Below are positions 45,351 through 53,994 of a stretch of DNA of 64,000 nucleotides, in pieces; position 1 is the stretch's first letter, and each line of letters starts with the position of its first letter. The translations under genes and the position numbers were made by a program. Under the pieces are notes generated by a model. That model did no database searches, was not told the DNA's origin, and worked only from the letters and a program-made list of their open reading frames with translations. Origin of the DNA: Alphaproteobacteria bacterium (GTDB lineage Bacteria > Pseudomonadota > Alphaproteobacteria > Rhizobiales > Beijerinckiaceae); contig JAJPHH010000202.1 of the NCBI GenBank assembly GCA_021325385.1, positions 1 to 64,000 on the forward strand, read 5' to 3'.

Positions 45351-45374
45351 GCTCGGAATTCTGAATTGTTCCGA
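45351..45374. promoter_or_regulatory. inverted repeat between lysR and the catabolic genes
   Basis: CTCGGAA and TTCCGAG form a perfect 7-bp inverted repeat with a 10-nt centre (TTCTGAATTG). It is 12 bp past the lysR stop and 178 bp before the oxidoreductase gene. It could be the lysR terminator stem or a regulator-binding site for the catabolic operon; no T-run follows, which slightly favours the latter. Confidence 0.4.
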
Positions 45375-45551
45375 GAGTCGAGCGGGCCTAGCTTTCTCGC
45401 CGGACGAGAAAGTCCGAACGAATCCGACGAAAGCTCGACATGAGGAAGCGCCTCAGCGGCTTTGGCGCCGCGCGGGCGACAAAACAGGCGACGGCCTCGG
45501 CGGCGCCGATCCGCCTGATCGAGCGGCCCGTTTTGCGCAAGAGGGAAATCG

Positions 45552-46946
45552 ATGAATCTTTCTAGCCTGCTCGCCCGCCGAATCGCAGCCAAGGGACCGA
45601 TCCGCATCGGACTGATCGGCGCCGGAAAGTTCGGCTCCATGGTGCTTGCTCAGGCGCAGCGGATCGAAGGGCTGCATGTCGTCGCTGTCGCCGATCTCGA
45701 CGTCGGCAAAGCGCGCGCCTCGCTCGATCGGGTCGGCTGGCCAGCCGAGCGCTACGCGGCGAAAAGCCTGTCAGACGCGGCCAAGACCGGATCGACCTGC
45801 GTTCTCGCCGACGCCGCCGAATTGCTCGCCTTTCCTGAAATCGAATGCGTGATCGAGGCGACTGGTCATCCGATCGCCGGCGTTCGGCACGCGCTCGCCG
45901 CGATCGAGAGCCGAAAGCACATCGTCATGGTCAATGTCGAAGCCGATGTGCTGTGCGGTCCTCTGTTGGCCGAGCGGGCTCGCGCCAAGGGCGTGGTTTA
46001 TTCGATGGCCTACGGCGACCAACCGGCGATCATCTGCGAACTGGTCGATTGGGTTCGCGCCTGCGGGTTCGAGTTGATCGCCGCTGGAAAGGGCATGAAT
46101 TTCGAGCCGCGCTACCGCTACTCCACGCCGGACACCGTCTGGCGCTTTTTCGGTTGGAGCGACGAGGAGGTCGCGCGCGGCGACTTCAATCCGAAAATGT
46201 ACAATTCGTTCACTGACGGCACCAAGGCGGCGATCGAAATGGCGGCGGTGGCCAACGCCGCCGGACTCGACTGCCCGGACGATGGCTTGGCCTTTCCGCC
46301 GGCTGGCGTCCACGACCTCGCCAAGGTGTTTCGCCCCGTAGCGGATGGCGGCCGGCTCGCGCGAAGCGGATTGGTCGACATCGCGGCCAGCCAGGAGCCG
46401 GACGGACGCGAAGTTCTGAACAATATACGCTACGGCGTGTTCGTCACCTTCAAGGCTCGCGACGAATATGCGCGAGCCTGTTTCGCGCAATATGGATTGC
46501 TCACGGACCCTTCCGGCTGGTACGGCTCGATGTGGCGGCCGTTCCATCTGATCGGCCTCGAGACGAGCGTCAGCGTGCTCTCGGCGACGCTGCGGGGCGA
46601 AGCAACCGGCGCGCCGCTTCAGTTCCGCGGCGACGCCGTGGCGACCGCCAAACGCGACCTCGCGGCGGGCGACGTGCTCGACGGCGAGGGCGGCTTTGCG
46701 GTTTGGGCGAAAGCGATCCCCGCGGCTGCGAGCCTGGCCCTTCGAGGCCTGCCGATCGGACTTGCGCATAACGTCAAGCTCAAGCGTCCCGTCGCCAAGG
46801 ACTGCGTCGTCAGCTTCGACGACGTCCAACTCGATCGCGATCTCGACGTCGTCGCGCTACGGCGCGAGATGGAGCGCTTCGCGCCGGCCGATTTGCCGGA
46901 AATCCGCCAGCCGCGGGACGCCGCCAAGATTTTGCGCCAGGCCTAG
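45552..46946 (+). CDS. NAD(P)-dependent oxidoreductase with C-terminal SAF domain
   Basis: 464 residues. The N-terminus is a Rossmann domain (RIGLIGAGKFGSMVLAQAQR) of the homoserine-dehydrogenase-like/Gfo type, and the middle contains IEATGHPIAGVRHALAAIES, VNVEADVLCGPLLAERARAK and VVYSMAYGDQPAIICELVDW. The C-terminal SAF-like part is near AVATAKRDLAAGDVLDGEGG and LPIGLAHNVKLKRPVAKDCV. Such fused proteins are found in sugar and sugar-acid catabolic loci of Rhizobiales; the reaction is not established from sequence. It opens the operon with the TIM-barrel isomerase and PfkB kinase and is controlled by the LysR gene upstream. Confidence 0.75.
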   Translation: MNLSSLLARRIAAKGPIRIGLIGAGKFGSMVLAQAQRIEGLHVVAVADLDVGKARASLDRVGWPAERYAAKSLSDAAKTGSTCVLADAAELLAFPEIECVIEATGHPIAGVRHALAAIESRKHIVMVNVEADVLCGPLLAERARAKGVVYSMAYGDQPAIICELVDWVRACGFELIAAGKGMNFEPRYRYSTPDTVWRFFGWSDEEVARGDFNPKMYNSFTDGTKAAIEMAAVANAAGLDCPDDGLAFPPAGVHDLAKVFRPVADGGRLARSGLVDIAASQEPDGREVLNNIRYGVFVTFKARDEYARACFAQYGLLTDPSGWYGSMWRPFHLIGLETSVSVLSATLRGEATGAPLQFRGDAVATAKRDLAAGDVLDGEGGFAVWAKAIPAAASLALRGLPIGLAHNVKLKRPVAKDCVVSFDDVQLDRDLDVVALRREMERFAPADLPEIRQPRDAAKILRQA

Positions 46947-47055
46947 CCGGATTGGATCGCGCGGAGCGGAAAGCGGCGGCGCTCGCCGGCGAGTTCCCCG
47001 GCTGGTTTTAACCCGGTAAAGTCGCCTGTTCCGAAGCCTATTTTTCAGGATCGCC

Positions 47056-48087
47056 GTGTCCGCCGACAAAACCCCGCACGCTCAATTCGCCGCGCGCCTG
47101 AATTCCTTTCGCGTGCGCGAGCGCGAATATTGGCCCGAGCGCAACAGCGCGGCGACGACGCTGGACCTAATCGAAAGGGCGGCGCGCGTTCGCGGCTTGA
47201 ACAGCCTCGATCTCAACTATCCCGACCATCTGGCCGCTCATGACGAGCGGGAGATCGCCGACAGAATGACGCAGAGCGGCCTCTCGCTCAACGGCTACGC
47301 GATGCGCTATTACAGCGGCGACCGCTACAAGCTCGGCGCCTTCACCCATCCCGAAGCGGCGACGCGACGCGACGCGATCGACTTGACGAAGCGCGGCCTC
47401 GACTCGCTCGCCGCCGCCGGCGGCCGTCTGATGACGCTCTGGCTCGGCCAGGATGGTTTCGATTATTCCTTTCAAGTCGATTACGGACGTCTCTGGGACC
47501 AGACGATCGAAGCCATTCGCGAAATCGCCGATCATAACCCCGCGATCGACGTCAGCATCGAGTACAAGCCGAACGAGCCGAGAGCGTTCAGCCTCATGCC
47601 GAGCGCGGCGACGACGCTGCTGGCGATCCGGGACGTCGCACGGCGCAATCTCGGCGTGACGCTCGACTTCGCGCATGTTCTTTATGCCGGCGAAATGCCG
47701 GCTTACGCGGCGACGATGGTCGCCCGCCATTCGCGCCTGCTTGGCGTTCACCTCAACGACGGCTACGGCAAACGCGATGACGGACTGATGGTCGGCTCGG
47801 TCCATCCGATTCAAACCGCCGAGCTGCTGTTCGTCCTGCGCCGCATCGGTTATGAAGGAGCGATCTACTTCGATACGTTTCCGGACACGACCGGACTCGA
47901 TCCGATCGCCGAATGCGAGGTCAATATCGCCGCGGTGAAAGCTCTGCGGCGAATGGTCGACAGGCTCGACGCCGATGACGTCCTCTCCGCCGCGATCTTG
48001 AGACAAGATGCGGCGGCAAGCCAACGGATCGTCCAGGAGGCTCTCCATGGCGCGGCCGATCTCCGCGCCGCCGGTGATGGGATTTAG
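47056..48087 (+). CDS. TIM-barrel sugar isomerase/epimerase (xylose-isomerase-like fold)
   Basis: 343 residues. The AP-endonuclease-2/xylose-isomerase-like fold is visible from GLNSLDLNYPDHLAAHDE, IDVSIEYKPNEPRAF, LGVTLDFAHVLYAGE, GVHLNDGYGKRDDGL and IYFDTFPDTTG. The acidic and histidine residues in those blocks are likely metal ligands. The EYKPNEPR block recalls L-rhamnose isomerase and tagatose-3-epimerase relatives. It starts at GTG 47056 after CAGGATCGCC. Its operon position between an oxidoreductase and a kinase suggests it converts an aldose or keto-sugar to the form phosphorylated next. Confidence 0.78.
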   Translation: MSADKTPHAQFAARLNSFRVREREYWPERNSAATTLDLIERAARVRGLNSLDLNYPDHLAAHDEREIADRMTQSGLSLNGYAMRYYSGDRYKLGAFTHPEAATRRDAIDLTKRGLDSLAAAGGRLMTLWLGQDGFDYSFQVDYGRLWDQTIEAIREIADHNPAIDVSIEYKPNEPRAFSLMPSAATTLLAIRDVARRNLGVTLDFAHVLYAGEMPAYAATMVARHSRLLGVHLNDGYGKRDDGLMVGSVHPIQTAELLFVLRRIGYEGAIYFDTFPDTTGLDPIAECEVNIAAVKALRRMVDRLDADDVLSAAILRQDAAASQRIVQEALHGAADLRAAGDGI

Positions 48088-48167
48088 ACCGCCCGCTCGA
48101 ACTGCAATGCGCCGCGGCTCGCCGCGAGAGCCGTTCGCAGGCGAGCGAAACAAAACGTGAGCTGATC

Positions 48168-49058
48168 ATGTCCGCCCAGAGGTTCGACGTCATCGTCTGC
48201 GGAAGCTTGCATCTCGACATCATGGTTTACGCCCCGCTCCTGCCGCGCGCCGACGAAACCGTGGCCGGAACGCGATGGGAGCAACGCTGCGGCGGCAAGG
48301 GCGGCAACCAAGCGGCGGCGGCGGCAAAGGCCGGAGCGCGCGTCGCGATGATTGCTCGAATCGGAGCGGACGAGTTCGGAGCGCGTCTACGCGCCAATCT
48401 CGAAGCGGCGGGCGTGGACGCCCGCGCCGTTCTCGTCGACGCTGAAGCGGGCTCCGGAATGAGCGCCGCGATCGTACGTGAGGACGGCGACTACGCGGCG
48501 GTGATCGTCTCCGGCGCCAATCTGCGAATCGATCCGGCCGCTGTCGCAGGCAAATGGCGAATGCTCGGCGGCGCTCGCGCGCTGCTTCTGCAAAACGAAA
48601 TTCCCGAACCCGTGAACCTCGCCGCCGCGCGAGCGGCGAGAGCGGCGGGCGCGCTCGTCGTCTTGAACGCCGCCCCGGCGCGGCCGATCTCGTCGGACCT
48701 CGTCGATCTCGTCGACGTCCTGGTCGTCAATCGCCTCGAAGCGGAGCCGATCGTGGGCGGCGCGGTAGCAAACCGCGCCGACGCTGCTGCCGCGCTCAGG
48801 AAGCGGCGACGGCCCGGCCGGGCGATCATCGTCACATTGGGCGGCGAAGGCGCCGTCGTTCAACAATCCGGCGGCGAACCGGTCGAGATCGCGCCACGGC
48901 CTGTCGAGGTCGCCTCGACCCATGGCGCAGGAGATTGTTTCGCCGGCGCGCTCGCGGCGGCCCTGGCGCGCGGAGACGCATTGCTCGACGCGGCCAAAGC
49001 CGCCAACGACGCCGCCGCAGATCATGTCGCGGGAGGAGCGCCAGCCCGCGCCTCGTGA
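48168..49058 (+). CDS. PfkB-family sugar kinase (ribokinase-like)
   Basis: 296 residues. Substrate-side motif GGKGGNQAAAAAKAGARVAM and the C-terminal ATP/anion-hole motif STHGAGDCFAGALAAALARG, with catalytic aspartate in GAGD, are both intact. Short beta-lid strands near the start (AGTRWEQRC) fit ribokinase/fructokinase. It phosphorylates a sugar released by the preceding enzymes, 80 bp after the isomerase gene; the specific sugar is unknown. It ends the LysR-linked catabolic operon. Confidence 0.85.
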   Translation: MSAQRFDVIVCGSLHLDIMVYAPLLPRADETVAGTRWEQRCGGKGGNQAAAAAKAGARVAMIARIGADEFGARLRANLEAAGVDARAVLVDAEAGSGMSAAIVREDGDYAAVIVSGANLRIDPAAVAGKWRMLGGARALLLQNEIPEPVNLAAARAARAAGALVVLNAAPARPISSDLVDLVDVLVVNRLEAEPIVGGAVANRADAAAALRKRRRPGRAIIVTLGGEGAVVQQSGGEPVEIAPRPVEVASTHGAGDCFAGALAAALARGDALLDAAKAANDAAADHVAGGAPARAS

Positions 49059-49375
49059 GTGAAGCGCGACCGGCGAGTGGCGGTTGGTCGCGTCCTAGGC
49101 GAGCCGCCGCCGCTCCTCCTTCGAATCTCGCCGCAAAATCGGCAGCGGCCAACGTTTGCGGCGACGCTCGTGCGACTCCCTTTCCGAGCGCGAGCGTCGC
49201 CCGCCGGGCGAGCAACCGGAACGGCGATTCAGTCGCCCTGTCCCCGACGGTCGAGTTGCGAATCGATATCGGCGCTACACAGCGATTTGATGTCGGTTCA
49301 TGAGAATGCGAACGACCTCGGAAATGAATCCCTAAAGCCGAGTCCAATAGCCCTTGGCGGCTTCTGGGGAGGACC
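49059..49375. other. intergenic region, nothing recognised
   Basis: Just over 300 bp after the kinase gene and before a small protein gene. Only weak GC symmetry is seen (around 49170-49190, GAGCGCGAGCG); no coding frame with family-like composition, repeat or RNA gene is visible. A promoter for the small gene should be near its right end. Confidence 0.5.
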
Positions 49376-49627
49376 ATGCCAAAATTTCGGCTCGCGCCGC
49401 TCGACCCGACCGATATCGCCTGGGGCGTCGAGGTCGGCAGCCTGGATGTCGAGGCGCCCAATGAGGAGAGCGCCCGCCGCCGCGCCGCGGCTTTGACCTT
49501 GCGCGGGCTGCGGCGTCGCCGTCTTGGCAGGATCCCGGCGCATTTGCCCTGGCTGTTTTTCACCGCCTCGATCTGCACCGTCGCGCCGTCAGACAACGAG
49601 CCGCACGAGAGTTCCGGCGCGACGTAA
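49376..49627 (+). pseudogene. small conserved-type protein, probably frameshifted
   Basis: A strong GGGGAGGACC precedes ATG 49376, and the start MPKFRLAPLDPTDIAWGVEV..DVEAPNEESARRRAA resembles a short family in Methylobacteriales-type genomes that begins MPxYRIxPxD and ends near a PWxDP motif. In the annotated frame the C-terminus becomes arginine-rich and out of character. A shift near 49490 would instead give GFDLARAAASPSWQDPGAFA, which restores the usual W-x-DP ending. I infer a frameshift or sequence error in a CG-rich run; the open frame still encodes 83 residues. Confidence 0.45.
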
Positions 49628-49837
49628 GGCAATCCTCGTTTTCTCCTCCGGCCTCGTTTTCTCCTCCGGCGCGGGCGCGAGACCTGATTCAGCGCTCGGG
49701 GGCGCGCCGTACTGTGCGCAAAATCACACGGATTTCTCGCAATCGCGCCTATGTGGGGATCGAAAAGGGATCGCAACGATCTCGCTCAAGCTCCGGCCCT
49801 CTCCACCGTCGGAGCGATCAAGATAGGAGAACGCATC

Positions 49838-50137
49838 ATGCGTAAGGTTCTTTTCGCGGCCTTGGCCGGCCTGCCGGTTCTGGTCGGCGCTGGCGCGGCG
49901 AGCGCCGCTTCGATCAAGGAAGATTTCGGCGGCTCGATGTATCAGTCTCAGAGCCCGCTGCCGAATGCGCTCGAGAACGCCGCGCCTGGCGTTGCGACGC
50001 CTCGCGTTTTCGCGGGACGCGCCGCGTTCGTCGACCCGCAGGCTTATTACAACGCCCTTCCCGACCCGCAGCCGCCGCTGCGCGCCTATGCGCAGCCGCT
50101 GGTCGGCCGCGATTGGCGTCCGGGCGACAATTTCTGA
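49838..50137 (+). CDS. small exported protein of unknown function
   Basis: 99 residues. A clear signal peptide (MRKVLFAALAGLPVLVGAGA-ASA) is followed by a mature part rich in proline, alanine and aromatic residues (SIKEDFGGSMYQSQSPLPNA and later FVDPQAYYNALPDPQPPLRA), ending LVGRDWRPGDNF. It is typical of small periplasmic or surface proteins of Rhizobiales; no cysteine, no membrane helix. AGGAGAACGCATC precedes the start and an intrinsic terminator follows, so it is a well-defined single-gene transcript. Confidence 0.68.
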   Translation: MRKVLFAALAGLPVLVGAGAASAASIKEDFGGSMYQSQSPLPNALENAAPGVATPRVFAGRAAFVDPQAYYNALPDPQPPLRAYAQPLVGRDWRPGDNF

Positions 50138-50177
50138 ACCTGGCGCGCGCCGTTGCTCGTCGCGGCGGCTCGATCGA

Positions 50178-50212
50178 GAACGAGAGGCGCCCGCGCGCCT
50201 CTCGTTCTTTTT
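50178..50212 (+). terminator. intrinsic terminator after the small exported protein
   Basis: GAACGAGAGGCGC and GCGCCTCTCGTTC form a perfect 13-bp stem with a CCGC loop, followed at once by TTTTT. It is the cleanest factor-independent terminator in the window, 40 bp past the stop codon. The remaining about 270 bp up to hpnB (50213-50481) hold nothing I recognise. Confidence 0.92.
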
Positions 50213-50481
50213 GCGCCGCAATCGACTCGCAAATGGCGGCGGCCGTGTCCGCTTCGGCGACGGTCCCGCGCAAGCGCGACGAGCGACCAGCATCGACGCG
50301 CCGGGCGAGCGCTGCGACGGCGCCGTCGCGCCTAGACCTGACCCGTCATTCGTCGTACCCAAGGCCGCTGCGTACTCGCGAATGCGAAATCTTCGCGAGC
50401 GGATCGCCGGCTTTGTCCCGCGCTGCGCCGAAATCGCGCAGCCTGCGGCCCTGCGAAACAAGCCGCGCCCGCAGCTTCGGC

Positions 50482-51690
50482 TTACCGCTTGCCGGCGACG
50501 GACTCGGCCGCGACGATTTGCGCGGTATCGGCCGCTTTGGCTTGGACGCGGCCTTTCCAATAGCCGCCGCGTCCGCGCCAATGCTGCCAAGCAGAGGCGA
50601 CAGTGAAGCCGACATAAGTCGCGGCGATCGCCGGCAGCGCCGGCGCGCCGACGACCGGACGCCGGTAGAAGCGCAGAATGGGCGCGAATGCGACGCTCAT
50701 CAGCGCCCAGGCCAGCGCGCCGGCGATTTCGGCCGCGCCGCGCGCGAAAATCGCCAAGAGCGGCGGCGCGAGATAGACCAGCGCCATGCCGGCCACGGCG
50801 CCGCCGAGCCGCCACGGCGAGTAGCGCAATTCGGCGTAGGCCGAGCGCGACACCATGCGGCCGAAATCGGCGAGGGAGGGATAGGCGCGTAAGCTGCGGG
50901 CGCTGTCGGTCAGGCCCAGCCAGATCGGTCCGTGCTTTTTCATCGCCGCCGCCAAGGCGCAATCGTCGATCAGCGCGTCGCGGAGACTCTCCAGCCCGCC
51001 GGCGGCGGCGAGCGTCTCGCGCCGCGCCAGCATGCAGCCGCCCGCGGCCGCCGCTATTCGCCGCTTCGGATCGTTCGCCCAGGCGAACGGATAGAGCATC
51101 TGAAAGAAGAAGACGAAAGCCGGCGTCAGCCAGCGCTCGGCGAAGCTCTCGCAGCGCAGCTTCACCATCAGCGAGGTCAGCCCGGCGCCGCGCGATCGCT
51201 GGATCGCGACCAGCCGGCGGAGCGCCTGCGGCGCAAAAGCGATGTCGGCGTCGGCGAACAGAACGAAATCCGGCTGCGGCTCGCGCGCCTCCGCCGCGGC
51301 GAGTCCCTGACGCATCGCCCATAGTTTTCCGGTCCATCCGGGCGGCAAGTCGCGGCCGGCGACGATTTCGAGGCGGTCGCCGGCGCCCGCTGCGCGCGCC
51401 GCCGCGGCCGCGGCCGCCGCCGTGCTGTCGGCGCTCTGATCGTCGACCACGATGACCGAGAAAGGTCCGCAATAGTCCTGCCGAAAAAGCGAGCCGACGC
51501 ATTCGCCGATATGCTCGGCTTCGTCGCGCGCCGGAATGACCGCGACGATTCTCGGCTGCGGCGCAGCGGTACGGCTCTCGTCGATTCCGGCCAAGTCGTC
51601 GCGTTCGCGGCAAAGCCAGAACCGTCCCCGCCCGACCAGCAGATAGAGCCAAACGGCGAGCGTGACAAAGGCGATGACCGCGCCCGTCAT
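50482..51690 (-). CDS. hpnB: hopanoid-associated glycosyltransferase (family 2)
   Basis: 402 residues. A membrane helix at the start (VIAFVTLAVWLYLLVGRG) leads into a GT2 domain: RIVAVIPARDEAEHIGECVG, VIVVDDQSADSTAAA, the metal-binding D-x-D in FVLFADADIAFAPQ, and DDCALAAAMKKHG. C-terminal helices follow (AGMALVYLAPPLLAIFARGA). This layout is that of HpnB, found with hopanoid genes, and thought to add or modify a head group of hopanoid lipids; no other hopanoid genes are in the window. The Nudix gene lies upstream on the same strand, 31 bp from this start. Confidence 0.8.
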   Translation of the reverse strand: MTGAVIAFVTLAVWLYLLVGRGRFWLCRERDDLAGIDESRTAAPQPRIVAVIPARDEAEHIGECVGSLFRQDYCGPFSVIVVDDQSADSTAAAAAAAARAAGAGDRLEIVAGRDLPPGWTGKLWAMRQGLAAAEAREPQPDFVLFADADIAFAPQALRRLVAIQRSRGAGLTSLMVKLRCESFAERWLTPAFVFFFQMLYPFAWANDPKRRIAAAAGGCMLARRETLAAAGGLESLRDALIDDCALAAAMKKHGPIWLGLTDSARSLRAYPSLADFGRMVSRSAYAELRYSPWRLGGAVAGMALVYLAPPLLAIFARGAAEIAGALAWALMSVAFAPILRFYRRPVVGAPALPAIAATYVGFTVASAWQHWRGRGGYWKGRVQAKAADTAQIVAAESVAGKR

Positions 51691-51721
51691 CGTGAGCGCT
51701 CGCGATCAGGCGATGGCGGCG

Positions 51722-52198
51722 TCATGAGGGATCGCCGCGTACCGAGAGCATCGTTTCCAGGCGATCGAGCAGCGGCGCTTGCGCCGGAAGTATTTTCGTC
51801 CGGGCGACGGCGAGCGGGAACCAGGCGGCCCGATCGATTTCGGGAAACGAGGCGGTTCTGCCGCTTTTCGGCGGCCACTCGACGACGAATTCATTGCTCC
51901 GCAAGCCAGCCGGATCGAAATCGCCTTCGAGGGCGAAGGCGACGACGCGCTTGCCGCCGCGCTGGCGGATTTCGCCGAGCGGACGCATCTCCCCCCTCGC
52001 CTCAGCGCCGAGCTCCTCGGCGAATTCTCTTCGCGCCGCCGCTTCCGACTGTTCGCCGCCCTGCTTCACGCCTTTCGGGATCGTCCAGGCGCCCTCGTCC
52101 CGATTGCGCCAGAACGGCCCGCCCGGATGGGCGAGCAGAACGCGCAATTCGCCGTTCGTGAGCTTGTAGAGAATGATTCCGGCGCTCGTATCGGGCAT
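51722..52198 (-). CDS. Nudix hydrolase
   Basis: 158 residues. The Nudix box G-x5-E-x7-REU-x-EE-x-GU is complete in GVKQGGEQSEAAARREFAEE followed by LGA. It starts MPDTSAGIILYK with KLTNGELRVLLAHPGGPFW. Members of this short NTP-pyrophosphohydrolase-like group cleave nucleoside diphosphate derivatives, often diadenosine polyphosphates or damaged nucleotides. ATG 52198 is chosen because the domain starts there. It may share a transcript with hpnB, 31 bp downstream, but the link is not functional in an obvious way. Confidence 0.87.
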   Translation of the reverse strand: MPDTSAGIILYKLTNGELRVLLAHPGGPFWRNRDEGAWTIPKGVKQGGEQSEAAARREFAEELGAEARGEMRPLGEIRQRGGKRVVAFALEGDFDPAGLRSNEFVVEWPPKSGRTASFPEIDRAAWFPLAVARTKILPAQAPLLDRLETMLSVRGDPS

Positions 52199-52382
52199 TT
52201 CGCGGTTGGCGTCCAAATGGCGGACAAGCTTTAATAGCGGCGCGCGAGGCCGTTCGCCAGATGACCGCGCGGCCGCCGGCCAAATTTCGCCGCCTTTCAG
52301 CCGCAAACGCCGCGGCGAACGGAACCTCTTCCGGCCTCGCCCGTTTCGCCTGACGCTCCGCCGCCCGTAAAGGCGCTCGCTT

Positions 52383-53186
52383 ATGGCCGAAGACATTCCG
52401 GGGGCTCCGGATCGCCGCTCCGCTTTTACGGCGAGGGCGGAGCCGACGTTGAAGAATCCCGAATCGCAAGCTTTCTACGCCGAGGCTGTTCGCGAGCTGA
52501 CCGCTTCGGGCATTCCCTTCCTGCTCGCCGGCACGTTCGCGCTCAGCGCCTATACCGGCGTGACGCGGGAGACGAAGGACCTCGACATATTTTGCAAGCC
52601 TGGCGACTACCCGCGCATCCTCGCTCATTTCAAAGCGCTGGGCTGCGCCGTTCTCGTCGAGGACGACCGCTGGATCGGCAAAGTGTTCAGGGGCAAAGAT
52701 TTTTTCGACGTGATCTTCGGCTCCTCGAACGGCGCCGTGCCGATCGGCGACGCATGGTTCGAACACGCGCGAAACGTGGAGGTGTTCGGCACGCGGGTCA
52801 GGATCGTCGGGCCGACCGAGCTCGTTCTCTCGAAGTCCTTCATCCAGCAGCGCCACCGCTACGACGGCGCCGACATTGCGCATGTCTTTCTGAAAGCGCG
52901 CGATCAGATCGATTGGGCGCGGCTGCTTGGCTATCTCGAGACGCATTGGGAAGTGCTGCTCGTCCACATTCTGAACTTTCGCTGGATTTATCCGACGGAG
53001 CGCGACGCCATTCCCGCCTGGCTTCTCGACGAACTCGTCGATCGTCTCGCCAAGCAGCGGCAATTGCCGCCGCCGCAGATGAAGGTCTGTCGCGGGCGCA
53101 TGTTCTCGAGCGTCGATTATGAAATCGACGTCAAGGAGTGGGGCTTCGCCGATGTCGGCGGCGAAGGCGAATGGCGCAGCGAGTGA
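52383..53186 (+). CDS. nucleotidyltransferase-fold protein (AbiEii/DUF-type minimal NTase)
   Basis: 267 residues. The pol-beta-like nucleotidyltransferase signature is read as FLLAGTFALSAYTGVTRETK followed by DLDIFC: the GT/GS strand and the D-x-D metal pair. A later acidic strand (FFDVIFGSSNGAVPIGDAWF) may supply the third carboxylate. The rest is helical (YDGADIAHVFLKARDQIDWA). Such proteins can transfer nucleotides to a protein or tRNA, and some are toxin-like. The metallophosphoesterase gene starts 5 bp after its stop, so the two are surely co-expressed. Confidence 0.75.
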   Translation: MAEDIPGAPDRRSAFTARAEPTLKNPESQAFYAEAVRELTASGIPFLLAGTFALSAYTGVTRETKDLDIFCKPGDYPRILAHFKALGCAVLVEDDRWIGKVFRGKDFFDVIFGSSNGAVPIGDAWFEHARNVEVFGTRVRIVGPTELVLSKSFIQQRHRYDGADIAHVFLKARDQIDWARLLGYLETHWEVLLVHILNFRWIYPTERDAIPAWLLDELVDRLAKQRQLPPPQMKVCRGRMFSSVDYEIDVKEWGFADVGGEGEWRSE

Positions 53187-53190
53187 CCTG

Positions 53191-53913
53191 ATGACCGAAA
53201 CGGAAGAACGGTTGCGCGTGGCGGCGATCGGCGATCTCCACGTCAAGGAGGACGGCGCCGTCTCCTATAAGAGCCTGTTCGGCGAAGTGTCGCGCGAAGC
53301 GGACGTGCTGGTCATCGCGGGCGATCTCACCGACCTCGGCAAGCAGCGCGAAGCCGAATTGCTGGCCGAGGATCTGAGGGCCTGCACGATCCCGGTCGTC
53401 GCCGTGCTCGGCAACCACGATTATGAATCGAATGCGGTTGACGATATTCGCGGCGTCTTGCGCGGGGCCGGCGTGCGCCTGCTCGACGGCCAGGCGACGG
53501 AGATCGACGGCGTCGGCTTTGTCGGCGTCAAGGGCTTCGTCGGCGGTTTCGGCAAGACGATGCTGGGCTCGTTCGGCGAGCCGGCGATCAAAGCGATGGT
53601 GGCCGAGAGCGTCAGCGAGTCCATGCGCCTCGAAAACGCCATGCGGCAAGTCCGCGCCGGGCGCGCCGTGGTCGTTCTCCACTACGCGCCGATCGTCGAA
53701 ACGATTGCGGGCGAGCCGCCGGAGATTTTCCCTTTCCTCGGCTCCTCGCGCCTCGCCGAGACGATCGACCGCTTCCAGGTCAGCGCGGTCGTTCACGGAC
53801 ATGCTCATCGCGGCGTTTACCAAGGCCGCACGCCGGGCGGCGCGCCGGTCTATAACGTCGCGCGGCAGGTCCAGAAGCCGGACGGGCGCGCTTACGCGCT
53901 GCTCCGCATTTGA
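53191..53913 (+). CDS. calcineurin-like metallophosphoesterase
   Basis: 240 residues. All metal-site motifs are present: AAIGDLHVKE (D-x-H), VIAGDLTDLG, VLGNHDYESNA (GNHD), VVLHYAPIVET, and VVHGHAHRGVYQG (GHxH). It should hydrolyse phosphoesters, perhaps nucleotides or nucleotidylated products. ATG 53191 lies 5 bp after the preceding gene. Pairing with a nucleotidyltransferase suggests that one adds and the other removes a nucleotide, but no substrate is known. Confidence 0.85.
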   Translation: MTETEERLRVAAIGDLHVKEDGAVSYKSLFGEVSREADVLVIAGDLTDLGKQREAELLAEDLRACTIPVVAVLGNHDYESNAVDDIRGVLRGAGVRLLDGQATEIDGVGFVGVKGFVGGFGKTMLGSFGEPAIKAMVAESVSESMRLENAMRQVRAGRAVVVLHYAPIVETIAGEPPEIFPFLGSSRLAETIDRFQVSAVVHGHAHRGVYQGRTPGGAPVYNVARQVQKPDGRAYALLRI

Positions 53914-53994
53914 CCTCGGCTTTTCGGCGCCGGACAATGGCGGGGAAACGTCAAGACCCCTTTCGGGACCACTGATCAGGCGAGGATAACGACC

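Noticed and set aside
52383-53913. AbiE-type toxin-antitoxin system
   Set aside because: The second gene is a metallophosphoesterase with full catalytic motifs, not an AbiEi-like winged-helix antitoxin, so the label is not supported.
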